9,957 bases of DNA from Bacillota bacterium (GCA_009782085.1 WQUN01000196.1:1-9957); one strand, 5' to 3'; shown: positions 1 through 5,990, counted from the first letter of the stretch. Notes: generated by a model not told the origin, from the letters alone. A program made the numbers and translations.

Positions 1-68
1 CGAATCTGACTAATGACACGTTTTTGGGCGGCCTGCTCAACGGAACCAACGGAACGGAGCAGCAGTAG
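1..68 (+). CDS. C-terminal end of an unidentified protein (partial)
   Basis: Reading in frame 3 gives 21 sense codons (NLTNDTFLGGL... ending NGTEQQ) and a TAG stop at 66-68. The 5' part lies outside the window. Codons are mostly G/C-ending, like the neighbouring genes, and the tail is Asn/Gly/Thr-rich, as is common in disordered C-termini. The gene would converge on the LCP gene, with the palindromic element at 82-179 between them. The piece is too short for a family assignment, and a chance open frame cannot be excluded. Confidence 0.4.
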   Translation, partial: NLTNDTFLGGLLNGTNGTEQQ

Positions 69-81
69 GCCAAAATGCCTA

Positions 82-179
82 GGAACTGTCCAGAAATAAC
101 CTGCACATTTTTTTGAAACGACGAACGCTTCTACGGCGTTTCAAAAAAATATTTGATCAGTTTATTTCTGGACAGTTCC
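82..179. repeat. Nested palindromic element (MITE-like) between converging genes
   Basis: The outer arms GGAACTGTCCAGAAATAA (82-99) and its exact reverse complement (162-179) match over 18 bp. Inside them a second perfect 14-bp pair, ATTTTTTTGAAACG (107-120) and its complement (137-150), encloses a 16-nt loop. The trinucleotide CTA stands directly outside each end (79-81 and 180-182), a possible short target duplication; a TA duplication with one extra G on the right arm is the alternative. As a terminator the polarity is wrong: on either strand the T-tract comes before the stem and the A-tract after it. A small non-autonomous element or mobile palindromic repeat is therefore preferred over a bidirectional terminator. 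Confidence 0.7.
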
Positions 180-1580
180 CTACCCAGCGTCGGTCCCCAG
201 GATTATTATGATATCCACCCCTGCGTCCGCGCACTCGTTCTCGGCGACAATCAGGCTCGCTCCCGCGAACAGCGGCAGCAGATCCTCGCCCATGCCGTCG
301 TCTTTAACCAATATGCGCGTGCCGGCCTGCTGCGTCCCGGTGTAATCGCCTATCCCGGCGACCGTGAAACCCTGGCTGGTCAGCTCGTCGCTGGTTTTCT
401 GGGCCATGCCCGCCGTGTAGCCGCCGTTCAGGACCTGTATCTTCTTGCCGACGGAACTGACCCGCTTCGGCTCGCCGGCGTCGTAGAAGATCGAGTCGAT
501 GACCCGCATGGACGCGTCCATGTCGAGGTATGTGTACCACGCGCTCCCGTCGTAACGGTCGTCGCCGACGAGCAGGTGAGTGTTTATATCGCCGGCGCCG
601 AGGTTTTTGACGTAGTTGATATATTTCGGAAGGTCCACGGGGTCAAAGTTGGTCTTGACATAGTTCAGGGCGGTCGAAACAAACGTCGGCAGGTTCGCCA
701 CTATTCCCTTGGCCGCCATCTGTGTCAGCATGGCCTTTATGAACAGCTGCTGCGTCTCGCCCCTGTTCCAGTCCGTGTATATGCCGCCCAGGGTGTTGTC
801 GTGGTCGCGGAAGCGGACGAGCCCCTCCGCGGCGTCCCCGTCGAGGAGCTGCAAGCCCGGCCGGAGGTCGATGTTAAGGCCCTGAAGGTCGTCTTTGTAT
901 TTCATCCTGTACGGGACGTCGAACTCCACGCCGCCGAGCTCGTTCACAATATATTTGAACGCTTCCAGATCCACCGTCGCGTAATATTCGATTTTGACGC
1001 CGACCAGTTCCTCTATCTGCTTCGTGGCAAATTCCGGGCCGTACTCGTCGCCGGCGTAGGCGTAGACCTCGCCCAGCTTCATAGCCCCGCCGGAGGGCGT
1101 CCAGCGGCCGTATGAGGCCAGGAGGTCGCGGCGGTCCTTGGGCATGACTATCGGCACGTCCCGCGGCAAAGAGACGAAGTCCAGCGTGGACTTCTCCGTG
1201 TTGAAGCAGCCCAGGATCATGGTGTCCGACCGCGTGCTCCGGCCGCTGCCGTCCAGGCCGAAAATCACGAAGTTCACGCGCTTTGGCACGGAGCTGAAAA
1301 AGTTCACAATAGGGTTGTTCTGCTGTTTTAAGCCCGAATCCACCTGCTGGTGCACCTGCTCCTGCGCCGCGCTGCTCTCGGAGCTGCCCATGGGCCGTAT
1401 CTGCGAGCGGAGGTACATGAAAAAAGACAAGCCGCCGACGATGCAAAGCCCCAGGAACGTCAGGAAGAACGTGACCAGGAACTTGCGCAGAAGGCGGAGG
1501 GAACGCCGCCCGGGGCGCTCGTTCGGCAGGGGCGCGCCGTCGGAGACGGCGGTTTGTACCGGCTTTGCTTTTTTGCTCAT
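180..1580 (-). CDS. LytR-CpsA-Psr (LCP) family cell-wall ligase with LytR_C domain
   Basis: LCP proteins sit in the cytoplasmic membrane and transfer undecaprenyl-linked glycopolymers (teichoic acids, capsule) onto peptidoglycan. Numbered from the first ATG (467 aa), a basic cytoplasmic N-terminus is followed by one membrane segment (about 34-57), a short Gln-rich linker, the LCP domain (about 104-290) and a LytR_C domain (about 381-465, beginning KIQVLNGGYTAGMA). Typical LCP residues are visible: D111 and R118-S-D120 in the GLDGSGRSTRSD stretch, SLPRD (R141, D142), R257 and R259 in VRFRD, and R274. The usual second Arg of the GRxxRQQ-like motif is replaced: DWNRGETQQ has Thr277. Two ATGs occur in tandem. 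The second (1580) is chosen because GGAGG (1586-1590) lies 5 nt from it but only 2 nt from the first (1583). The polymer attached cannot be told from sequence; no glycopolymer genes are nearby. Confidence 0.93.
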   Translation of the reverse strand: MSKKAKPVQTAVSDGAPLPNERPGRRSLRLLRKFLVTFFLTFLGLCIVGGLSFFMYLRSQIRPMGSSESSAAQEQVHQQVDSGLKQQNNPIVNFFSSVPKRVNFVIFGLDGSGRSTRSDTMILGCFNTEKSTLDFVSLPRDVPIVMPKDRRDLLASYGRWTPSGGAMKLGEVYAYAGDEYGPEFATKQIEELVGVKIEYYATVDLEAFKYIVNELGGVEFDVPYRMKYKDDLQGLNIDLRPGLQLLDGDAAEGLVRFRDHDNTLGGIYTDWNRGETQQLFIKAMLTQMAAKGIVANLPTFVSTALNYVKTNFDPVDLPKYINYVKNLGAGDINTHLLVGDDRYDGSAWYTYLDMDASMRVIDSIFYDAGEPKRVSSVGKKIQVLNGGYTAGMAQKTSDELTSQGFTVAGIGDYTGTQQAGTRILVKDDGMGEDLLPLFAGASLIVAENECADAGVDIIIILGTDAG

Positions 1581-1605
1581 CATTACCTCCGCGGCGCTGT
1601 GTTAA

Positions 1606-1611
1606 ATTATA
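1606..1611 (-). promoter_or_regulatory. Candidate -10 box of the LCP gene promoter
   Basis: On the - strand the perfect hexamer TATAAT lies 23 nt upstream of the likely start codon. No good -35 stands 16-18 nt upstream; the TTGCCG half of the TTGCCGGCAA palindrome is about 21 nt away. Either the promoter needs an activator or the box is chance. The repeat CAGCATCC lies directly upstream of this hexamer, where a regulator could act. Confidence 0.4.
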
Positions 1612-1613
1612 CC

Positions 1614-1659
1614 GGATGCTGAAAACATTTGCCGGCAACATGAGGATGCTGATGTTTTC
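1614..1659. promoter_or_regulatory. Nested direct and inverted repeats in the LCP/coaW divergent spacer (operator-like)
   Basis: GGATGCTG occurs at 1614-1621 and again at 1644-1651, exactly 30 bp (about three helical turns) apart. GAAAACAT (1621-1628) and its complement ATGTTTTC (1652-1659) form an inverted repeat. Between them lies the perfect 10-bp palindrome TTGCCGGCAA (1629-1638). The cluster sits in the upstream part of the LCP promoter region, so a regulator binding site is plausible. No known regulator motif is recognised. Confidence 0.45.
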
Positions 1660-1677
1660 GCACTCCGTTATATGTTC

Positions 1678-1740
1678 AGTCTCCAGTTTCCGGTTTCCAG
1701 TTTCCAGTTTCTAGTCTCCAGTTTCTAGTCTCTAGTTTCC
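1678..1740 (+). repeat. Nine-copy heptamer tandem repeat, consensus AGTYTCY
   Basis: Nine consecutive 7-bp units cover 63 bp: AGTCTCC, AGTTTCC, GGTTTCC, AGTTTCC, AGTTTCT, AGTCTCC, AGTTTCT, AGTCTCT, AGTTTCC. The final unit runs directly into AGAAGGAGG, the coaW ribosome binding site (1741-1749). In the coaW transcript the repeat would be a pyrimidine-rich leader. Units ending CTCC or TTCC could pair with the GGAGG or AGGAG of the ribosome binding site. A seven-base period is not a codon multiple, so it is not coding. Slippage could change copy number. Confidence 0.85.
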
Positions 1741-1756
1741 AGAAGGAGGCGCCACA

Positions 1757-2608
1757 ATGCGCATCACAATCGGCATCGACATCGGCGGCAGCACGACCAA
1801 GATCGTCGGCGTCAGCGGGAACGAGATCCTCGCCCCGGCGACCATCCGGGCCAACGACCCAGTGGCGTCGCTCTTCGGCGCTTTCGGCAAGTTCGTCGAC
1901 GGAAACGGCCTAAACCTCGCGGACATCTCCAAGGTTATGGTCACCGGCGTCGGCTCGTCATTTATCACCAGACCTATATACGGGCTTCCGACGGCAAAAG
2001 TCGCAGAATTTCTGGCGAACGGCCTCGGCGGGCTGTACCTCTCCGGCCTGGAACGCGCGGTCATCGTCAGCATGGGCACCGGCACGGCTTTGGTAATGGC
2101 CGGGCAGGATAAAATCGAGCACATCGGCGGCACGGGCATCGGCAGCGGCACGATCCTCGGGCTTTCGAGCCGTATGCTGAACATCCGGGACATCAAGCTC
2201 ATCATCCAGGCCGCCGAAACCGGCGACCTCTCCAAGGTCGACCTGCGCGTCGGCGACCTGACCAAGGACGCGGTCCCAAGCCTGCCCCGGCACATGACGG
2301 CCTCCAACTTCGGCCGGATAAGCGACGTGGCCACGAACTCGGACATAGCGCTCGGCATTATCAACCTCGTGCTCCAGTCCATCGGCATGACCGCGGTCTT
2401 CGCCTCGAAAAACACCGGCCTGGACAAGGTCGTTCTGATCGGCAAACTGACCGCCATACCCCAGTGCCCGGGAATTTTCAACGCCCTGACGGAGCTTTTC
2501 GGGGTGAGCTTCATCATACCACAGAATTCGGAGTACGCCACGGCGGTCGGCGCGGCGCTGGCGTTTTTGCGGGAACGGGCATATGCGGAACTCGGGACGG
2601 GGGTTTAG
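1757..2608 (+). CDS. coaW: Type II pantothenate kinase
   Basis: This enzyme phosphorylates pantothenate with ATP, the first step of coenzyme A synthesis, in the cytoplasm. The 283-aa product has the ASKHA actin-like ATPase fold of the eukaryote-like/staphylococcal PanK-II family (S. aureus CoaW is about 267 aa). Visible motifs are phosphate-1 GIDIGGSTTK (6-15), adenosine/phosphate-2 SMGTGTALV (105-113), the Gly-rich GGTGIGSGT (124-132), and VAEFLANGLG, where E84 aligns with the catalytic Glu of S. aureus CoaW (VEFDAASQGLG). LTASNFG-like and NSEYATAVGAALAFL segments near the C-terminus also fit the family. The start is supported by AGAAGGAGG seven nt upstream. Type II kinases are typically insensitive or weakly sensitive to CoA feedback, so control could lie in the unusual heptamer leader. 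BadF/BcrA-type ATPases share the fold but fit less well. Confidence 0.9.
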   Translation: MRITIGIDIGGSTTKIVGVSGNEILAPATIRANDPVASLFGAFGKFVDGNGLNLADISKVMVTGVGSSFITRPIYGLPTAKVAEFLANGLGGLYLSGLERAVIVSMGTGTALVMAGQDKIEHIGGTGIGSGTILGLSSRMLNIRDIKLIIQAAETGDLSKVDLRVGDLTKDAVPSLPRHMTASNFGRISDVATNSDIALGIINLVLQSIGMTAVFASKNTGLDKVVLIGKLTAIPQCPGIFNALTELFGVSFIIPQNSEYATAVGAALAFLRERAYAELGTGV

Positions 2609-2625
2609 AGTTTCTATTCTTTTTT
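2587..2625 (+). terminator. Weak candidate intrinsic terminator of coaW
   Basis: GGAACTC (2587-2593) can pair with GAGTTTC (2608-2614), seven pairs including one G-U, around a 14-nt loop. It is followed by TATTCTTTTTT (2615-2625). The stem is weak and overlaps both the coaW stop codon and the end of the convergent small gene. It would not work for the opposite strand, where no T-tract follows. Confidence 0.3.
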
Positions 2626-2748
2626 GCTGGCGCTGCTATTCGCATCCTCAAGAATAATGTCGATTATTTCTTCCACACCGTCGATATCGCCTTTTTGGAT
2701 CAGCTTTTTAAGCGCAAGCATAAGCGCTGTTATCTCCAGCTTTGTCAT
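2614..2748 (-). CDS. Small protein of 44 aa, unknown function, downstream of araD
   Basis: The frame starts ATG at 2748 and ends TAG at 2614-2616. The product begins MTKLEITALMLALKKLIQKG, continues with an acidic stretch (GDIDGVEEIIDIILEDAN) and ends SSASKKE. It has no membrane segment or signal peptide. The pattern suggests two amphipathic helices separated by a KGDIDG turn, like a small helical-hairpin or partner protein. A strong GGAGG (2756-2760) stands seven nt before the ATG, good evidence that it is translated. It begins 21 nt after the araD stop codon on the same strand, so the two are probably co-transcribed. It ends 5 bp from the coaW stop on the other strand. I recognise no family; a regulatory or accessory role for the sugar locus is only a guess. 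Confidence 0.65.
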   Translation of the reverse strand: MTKLEITALMLALKKLIQKGDIDGVEEIIDIILEDANSSASKKE

Positions 2749-2769
2749 TTTCAAACCTCCCTCTTGCGA

Positions 2770-3480
2770 TTATTGCCCGTAATACGCGTCCTTCCCGTGC
2801 TTTCGCAGATAGTGCCGCTCCAGCAGCGCCCGGCTGATGCCCGCCGCTTTGGTCAGGCCGCCTTTGACCGGCGAAATCGAATACACGATCGACGCCATCT
2901 TCGCGACTTCCTCCAGGACGACGGCGTTGTGCGCGGCCTCCTCCGGGGTCTTGCCCCAAGCGAACGGCCCGTGGCCGCGCACGAGGGCCGCGGGGATATT
3001 CATCGGATTCTTGCCCTTTAGCGTCTCGATTATAACATTTCCCGTCTCCAGCTCGTATTCCCCTTTGATTTCCTTCTTTTTAAGCGGCCGGGTGACGGGG
3101 ATCTCGCCGTAGAAATAGTCCGCGTGGGTGGTCCCGAGAGGCTTGATCGCGGCCCCGGCCTGGGCGAATGCCGTCGCATAGGTGGAGTGCGTGTGGACGA
3201 CCCCGCCTATCTCCGGAAACGCGCGGTAAAGCGCCAAGTGCGTCTGGGTGTCCGACGACGGCCTAAGAGCGCCCCCGACGGCGTTCCCGGACATGTCCAC
3301 GACGGCCATGTTCTCCGGCGAGAGCTCGTCGTAGGAGACGCCGCTGGGCTTGATGACGACGAGCCCGGCGTCCCTGTCTATGCCGCTCACGTTGCCCCAG
3401 GTGAACAGGACGAGGCCGTGGCGGGGAAGGGACATGTTGGCGGAATAGACTTTTTGCTTCAGTTCATGTAAGTCCGGCAT
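2770..3480 (-). CDS. araD: L-ribulose-5-phosphate 4-epimerase
   Basis: The enzyme converts L-ribulose 5-phosphate to D-xylulose 5-phosphate by retro-aldol/aldol chemistry at a divalent metal, feeding the pentose phosphate pathway. From the ATG at 3480 the product is 236 aa, close to E. coli AraD (231 aa), and it aligns throughout. Visible are FTWGNVSG (26-33), KPSG (44-47), SSDT with metal ligand D77, HTH with H96 and H98, THADYFYGEIP with catalytic-type D121, GHGPFAWGK with H170, and the C-terminal AYYGQ containing the catalytic-type Tyr. The retained AYYGQ tail argues for the epimerase rather than a fuculose- or rhamnulose-phosphate aldolase. SgbE and UlaF have the same activity and cannot be excluded. 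AGGAG lies upstream at two possible spacings, 11 nt to this ATG or 2 nt to the ATG at 3489 (adds MRN); a further in-frame ATG at 3522 is upstream of the ribosome binding site and unlikely. Confidence 0.93.
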   Translation of the reverse strand: MPDLHELKQKVYSANMSLPRHGLVLFTWGNVSGIDRDAGLVVIKPSGVSYDELSPENMAVVDMSGNAVGGALRPSSDTQTHLALYRAFPEIGGVVHTHSTYATAFAQAGAAIKPLGTTHADYFYGEIPVTRPLKKKEIKGEYELETGNVIIETLKGKNPMNIPAALVRGHGPFAWGKTPEEAAHNAVVLEEVAKMASIVYSISPVKGGLTKAAGISRALLERHYLRKHGKDAYYGQ

Positions 3481-3571
3481 ATTGCGCATAACTCCTTTGA
3501 ATAAACGGGCGTGGTCCCGCAATTTTTTTTGTCAACCGTTTGTCTGCCGTAAATTGCCTTTATGCGAATTT

Positions 3572-3600
3572 AGTGTAGCATACCCGGCTCCATATTACAA
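3572..3600 (-). promoter_or_regulatory. Candidate araD promoter (extended -10)
   Basis: On the - strand TTGTAA (3595-3600) is followed after exactly 17 nt by TACACT (3572-3577). TG stands one base before the -10, making it an extended -10 promoter. It would give a leader of roughly 80-90 nt before araD. A TTGACA also occurs closer to the gene (3533-3538) but has no -10 at the right distance. Confidence 0.5.
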
Positions 3601-3619
3601 GGCCAACAGGTCAGTCTAA

Positions 3620-3806
3620 CACGACAAACGCATGAACATACAAATTGCACAACGAATGTAGGGCGCGCCGACCCCGGCGCGCCAAGCTTGCAACAATATT
3701 CATTGCAAACAGCGCCAATTTAGTGGAACGGCGCGCCGGGGTCGGCGCGCCCTACAACAAAAGGAACTCTAATTTTATGCAGAAATACTTTCATGAGTTT
3801 GTCGTG
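3620..3806. mobile_element. 187-bp miniature inverted-repeat transposable element with 10-bp target duplication
   Basis: The left end CACGACAAACGCATGAA (3620-3636) matches the reverse complement of the right end (3790-3806) at 16 of 17 positions. The sequence GTCAGTCTAA stands directly outside both ends (3610-3619 and 3807-3816), a perfect 10-bp direct repeat with the geometry of a target-site duplication. The interior has no transposase and no credible reading frame, so any movement would need a transposase from elsewhere. The duplication length would suit IS4-type transposases such as the IS231 group, but the family cannot be fixed from ends alone. The interior carries the GC-rich palindrome at 3657-3756. 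The element sits between araD and the glycosidase gene and separates the araD promoter from the leader of the + strand genes. Confidence 0.75.
3657..3756. repeat. Large GC-rich palindrome with four GGCGCGCC sites
   Basis: A 27-bp arm beginning TGTAGGGCGCGCCG (3657-3683) is repeated exactly in inverse at 3730-3756, around a 46-bp AT-richer centre. Each arm holds two copies of the self-complementary octamer GGCGCGCC separated by GACCCC or its complement (3662-3669, 3676-3683, 3730-3737, 3744-3751), so each arm can also fold on itself. As RNA or single-stranded DNA it would form either one long hairpin or two small ones. It is nested in the 187-bp element. It may be a separately mobile palindromic unit, but no clear flanking duplication is seen. 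Confidence 0.85.
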
Positions 3807-3864
3807 GTCAGTCTAAATTATCGTAATCTCTATCTGCAAACTGAGAAAAAAACTGATGAAAAAA

Positions 3865-3946
3865 CTTCTCACCCGATGTATTATATATGCGGCGGATTTA
3901 TTGAGGGGGGATGCCTGTGAGAAGCACGGCGGACCCTGTTCGCCGC
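3865..3946 (+). promoter_or_regulatory. Leader of the glycosidase operon with interleaved inverted repeats
   Basis: CTTCTCAC (3865-3872) and GTGAGAAG (3917-3924) are perfect complements. GCGGCG (3889-3894) lies inside that loop and CGCCGC (3941-3946) outside it, giving pseudoknot-like topology. A competing short stem, CGGCG (3927-3931) with CGCCG (3941-3945), is also possible. The AT-rich TATTATATAT just after 3878 could be a -10 region, but no convincing -35 precedes it. The region may be an operator or a structured leader; no known riboswitch class is recognised. The rest of the spacer up to the ribosome binding site shows nothing further. Confidence 0.25.
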
Positions 3947-3989
3947 AAACCCCGAATACGGCTAATGTATATAAGGAGGAGATTTACCG

Positions 3990-5990
3990 ATGAATGTACC
4001 GTTCCGGCAGATACACATGGATTTTCACACCTCGCCGCTCATCCCCGGCGCGGGCGAGGCTTTTGACGCCGCGGAGTTCGCGCGTACGCTGCAAACGGCC
4101 CGCGTCGAATCCATTAACCTTTTCGCGAAGTGTCACCACGGGATGTATTATTATCCGACAAAAATCGGAACCATGCACCCAAGCCTGAAATTCGACCTGC
4201 TGGGCGCGCAGATCAAAGCCTGCCGGGAGGCTGGCATACGGGTTTGTATCTATACGACCGTTGTCTGGGACGAGGACTTGTGCGACAGACACCCGGAATG
4301 GATGCTTATTTCACCCGACGGGGTGTTGGGCCTGAAGAAGCCCTTCACCGCCGATTATTACGCCTGGCGCAGGCTCTGCCTCAACAACGGGGCTCTCGCC
4401 GCGCATGTTAAGGCCGAGCTGGCGGAAACCTACGCCTTGTATAAGCCGGACGGCTGTTGGATCGATATCGTCAGCCAGGCCGACTGTATCTGCCCCGTTT
4501 GTTTGTCCGACCGAAAGGCGCTCGGCCTGGACGGAAACAACCCCGCGGACATGGCGCGCCACGCGCGGCTGACGGAGATCCGCTTCATGAAGGAAATCTT
4601 CGGATATGTCAAGGATATGGATCCCTCGCTGGGCGTCTATTTCAACGGCAATCCGGGAGAAATGGATCAGGCCGGCGATTCGGCCCTGTCGTCGCGCCTC
4701 AAGCGCGAAAGCAATTCCTATATAGACATCGAATCGCTCCCGTCCGACCTGTGGGGTTACGCCCACTTCGGCGTGAGCGTCAATTATCTGAACAAGTACG
4801 CCCAGGAACTGACCATGATGAACGGGAAATTCCACAAGGCGTGGGGGGATTTCGGCTCCCTTCGCAATGTCGAGGCGCTGGAGTACGAATGCTTCCGGGC
4901 TCTGGCCAACGGGGCGAAAATCTGCATAGGCGACCAGCTTCACCCCTCGGGAAAAATCGACGGGACCGTGTATCAGAGAATAGGGGAGGTCTTCAACAGC
5001 GTCGAGGCCAAAGAACCGTGGTGCCGGGATACAAGAAAGCTGGCGCAGATAGGGGTGTACACTCCTAAAGGGGTATTGGAGGCGGGGGACGGCGCCTACG
5101 CCGCCGACGCGACCAACGAAGGCGTATACCGGATGATGACGGAACTGCACCTCCTGTTTGATTTCGTGGATTTCCAGGACGATATTTCGGGCTACGAACT
5201 GGTCGTCCTGCCGGACAGCGTCCTATTACCGGGATATGTGTCCGAAAAGATAAAAAAATATACCGAATCCGGCGGCAGTCTTTTGATTACCGGCAAGTCC
5301 GGGCTGAGCGATGTTGCCGGGCGTTTCGCGGCGGACGGGATCGGCGCGCTGTATTGCGGGGAAGCGGAATACTGTCCGCGATACATGCGGATCGCGGAAG
5401 AGTTTGAAGGCCTGCCGCCGATGGATTACGTCGCGTATGAGAGGGGCGCGCGGGTCGAGGCCCTGCCCGGCGCGAAAGTGCTCGCATATACCGTAAACCC
5501 TTATTTCAACAGGACTTATGAGCATTTTTCCTCTCACCGGCAGACGCCGCCGTCAGGGGTGACGGATGAACCCTGCATAATCATGAACGGGAACATTATC
5601 TATATCTCCAACCCGCTGTTTAAGGATTACGCGATAAACGGGAACAGGATATACCGGGACATCCTCTCCGATTGCGTCAGACGCCTGATGCCGGAGCCGG
5701 TCGTCCGCTGCGCGCTTCCCGCAGCCGCGGAGCTGACCGTGCGTATGCAAGGCGGGACGCATATTGTGCATATACTGAGTTATATAATCCAGAGAAAGTG
5801 CAGGAGCATGGATACCATCGAGGAACGGTTCCCGCTGTACAACCGGAAAATATCCCTTAAAACGGGCCGGAAACCCATGAAGGTCTATACCGCGCCGCAG
5901 CTGGCGGAACTGAGTTATAATTTTGCCGGAGAGTACGTAGAAATCGAAATTCCGGAAATAACCGGGCATCAGATGATTGTAATAGAATGA
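3990..5990 (+). CDS. Glycoside hydrolase, GH151/GHL6-like with beta-galactosidase trimerisation-type domain (candidate alpha-L-fucosidase)
   Basis: The 666-aa product has no signal peptide and should be cytoplasmic. An N-terminal TIM barrel (about 1-340) opens RQIHMDFHTSPLI and includes FAKCHHGMYYYPTK, the HPSLKFDLL strand, and GCWIDIV with D159 as a candidate catalytic acid at a strand end. A CICPVC knuckle (C166, C168, C171) and DIESLP (E248) follow. Next comes a class-I-amidotransferase-like domain (about 350-560: QIGVYTP, YELVVLPDSVLL, GGSLLITGKSG) as in beta-galactosidase trimerisation domains, then a small C-terminal beta domain. This order is that of the hypothetical glycosyl hydrolase 6 family. 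Some GH151 members are alpha-L-fucosidases, but substrate range in the family is wide, so the activity here is uncertain. AAGGAGG lies 10 nt before the ATG. It is the first gene of a + strand run with the DUF6259-type gene and the kinase; the pairing with AraD suggests a pentose- or deoxyhexose-containing glycoside. Confidence 0.75.
   Translation: MNVPFRQIHMDFHTSPLIPGAGEAFDAAEFARTLQTARVESINLFAKCHHGMYYYPTKIGTMHPSLKFDLLGAQIKACREAGIRVCIYTTVVWDEDLCDRHPEWMLISPDGVLGLKKPFTADYYAWRRLCLNNGALAAHVKAELAETYALYKPDGCWIDIVSQADCICPVCLSDRKALGLDGNNPADMARHARLTEIRFMKEIFGYVKDMDPSLGVYFNGNPGEMDQAGDSALSSRLKRESNSYIDIESLPSDLWGYAHFGVSVNYLNKYAQELTMMNGKFHKAWGDFGSLRNVEALEYECFRALANGAKICIGDQLHPSGKIDGTVYQRIGEVFNSVEAKEPWCRDTRKLAQIGVYTPKGVLEAGDGAYAADATNEGVYRMMTELHLLFDFVDFQDDISGYELVVLPDSVLLPGYVSEKIKKYTESGGSLLITGKSGLSDVAGRFAADGIGALYCGEAEYCPRYMRIAEEFEGLPPMDYVAYERGARVEALPGAKVLAYTVNPYFNRTYEHFSSHRQTPPSGVTDEPCIIMNGNIIYISNPLFKDYAINGNRIYRDILSDCVRRLMPEPVVRCALPAAAELTVRMQGGTHIVHILSYIIQRKCRSMDTIEERFPLYNRKISLKTGRKPMKVYTAPQLAELSYNFAGEYVEIEIPEITGHQMIVIE

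Noticed and set aside
82..179. Bidirectional intrinsic terminator between the converging genes
   Set aside because: The T-tract precedes and the A-tract follows the inner stem on both strands, the reverse of what termination needs, and no T-run follows the outer stem.
153..1115. A 320-codon open frame on the + strand opposite the LCP gene
   Set aside because: Its start lies in the palindromic element, it has no ribosome binding site, and the opposite strand encodes a convincing LCP protein over the whole length.
1678..1740. CRISPR-like array
   Set aside because: The units are contiguous 7-mers with no spacers, so this is a simple tandem repeat.
3533..3538. TTGACA as the -35 of the araD promoter
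   Set aside because: The sequence 16-18 nt downstream on the - strand is GC-rich with no TATAAT-like hexamer; the TTGTAA/TACACT pair further upstream fits better.
3645..3920. A 91-codon + strand open frame inside the araD/glycosidase spacer
   Set aside because: It runs through the palindrome and the element boundary, has no ribosome binding site, and its product is only the translation of repeats.
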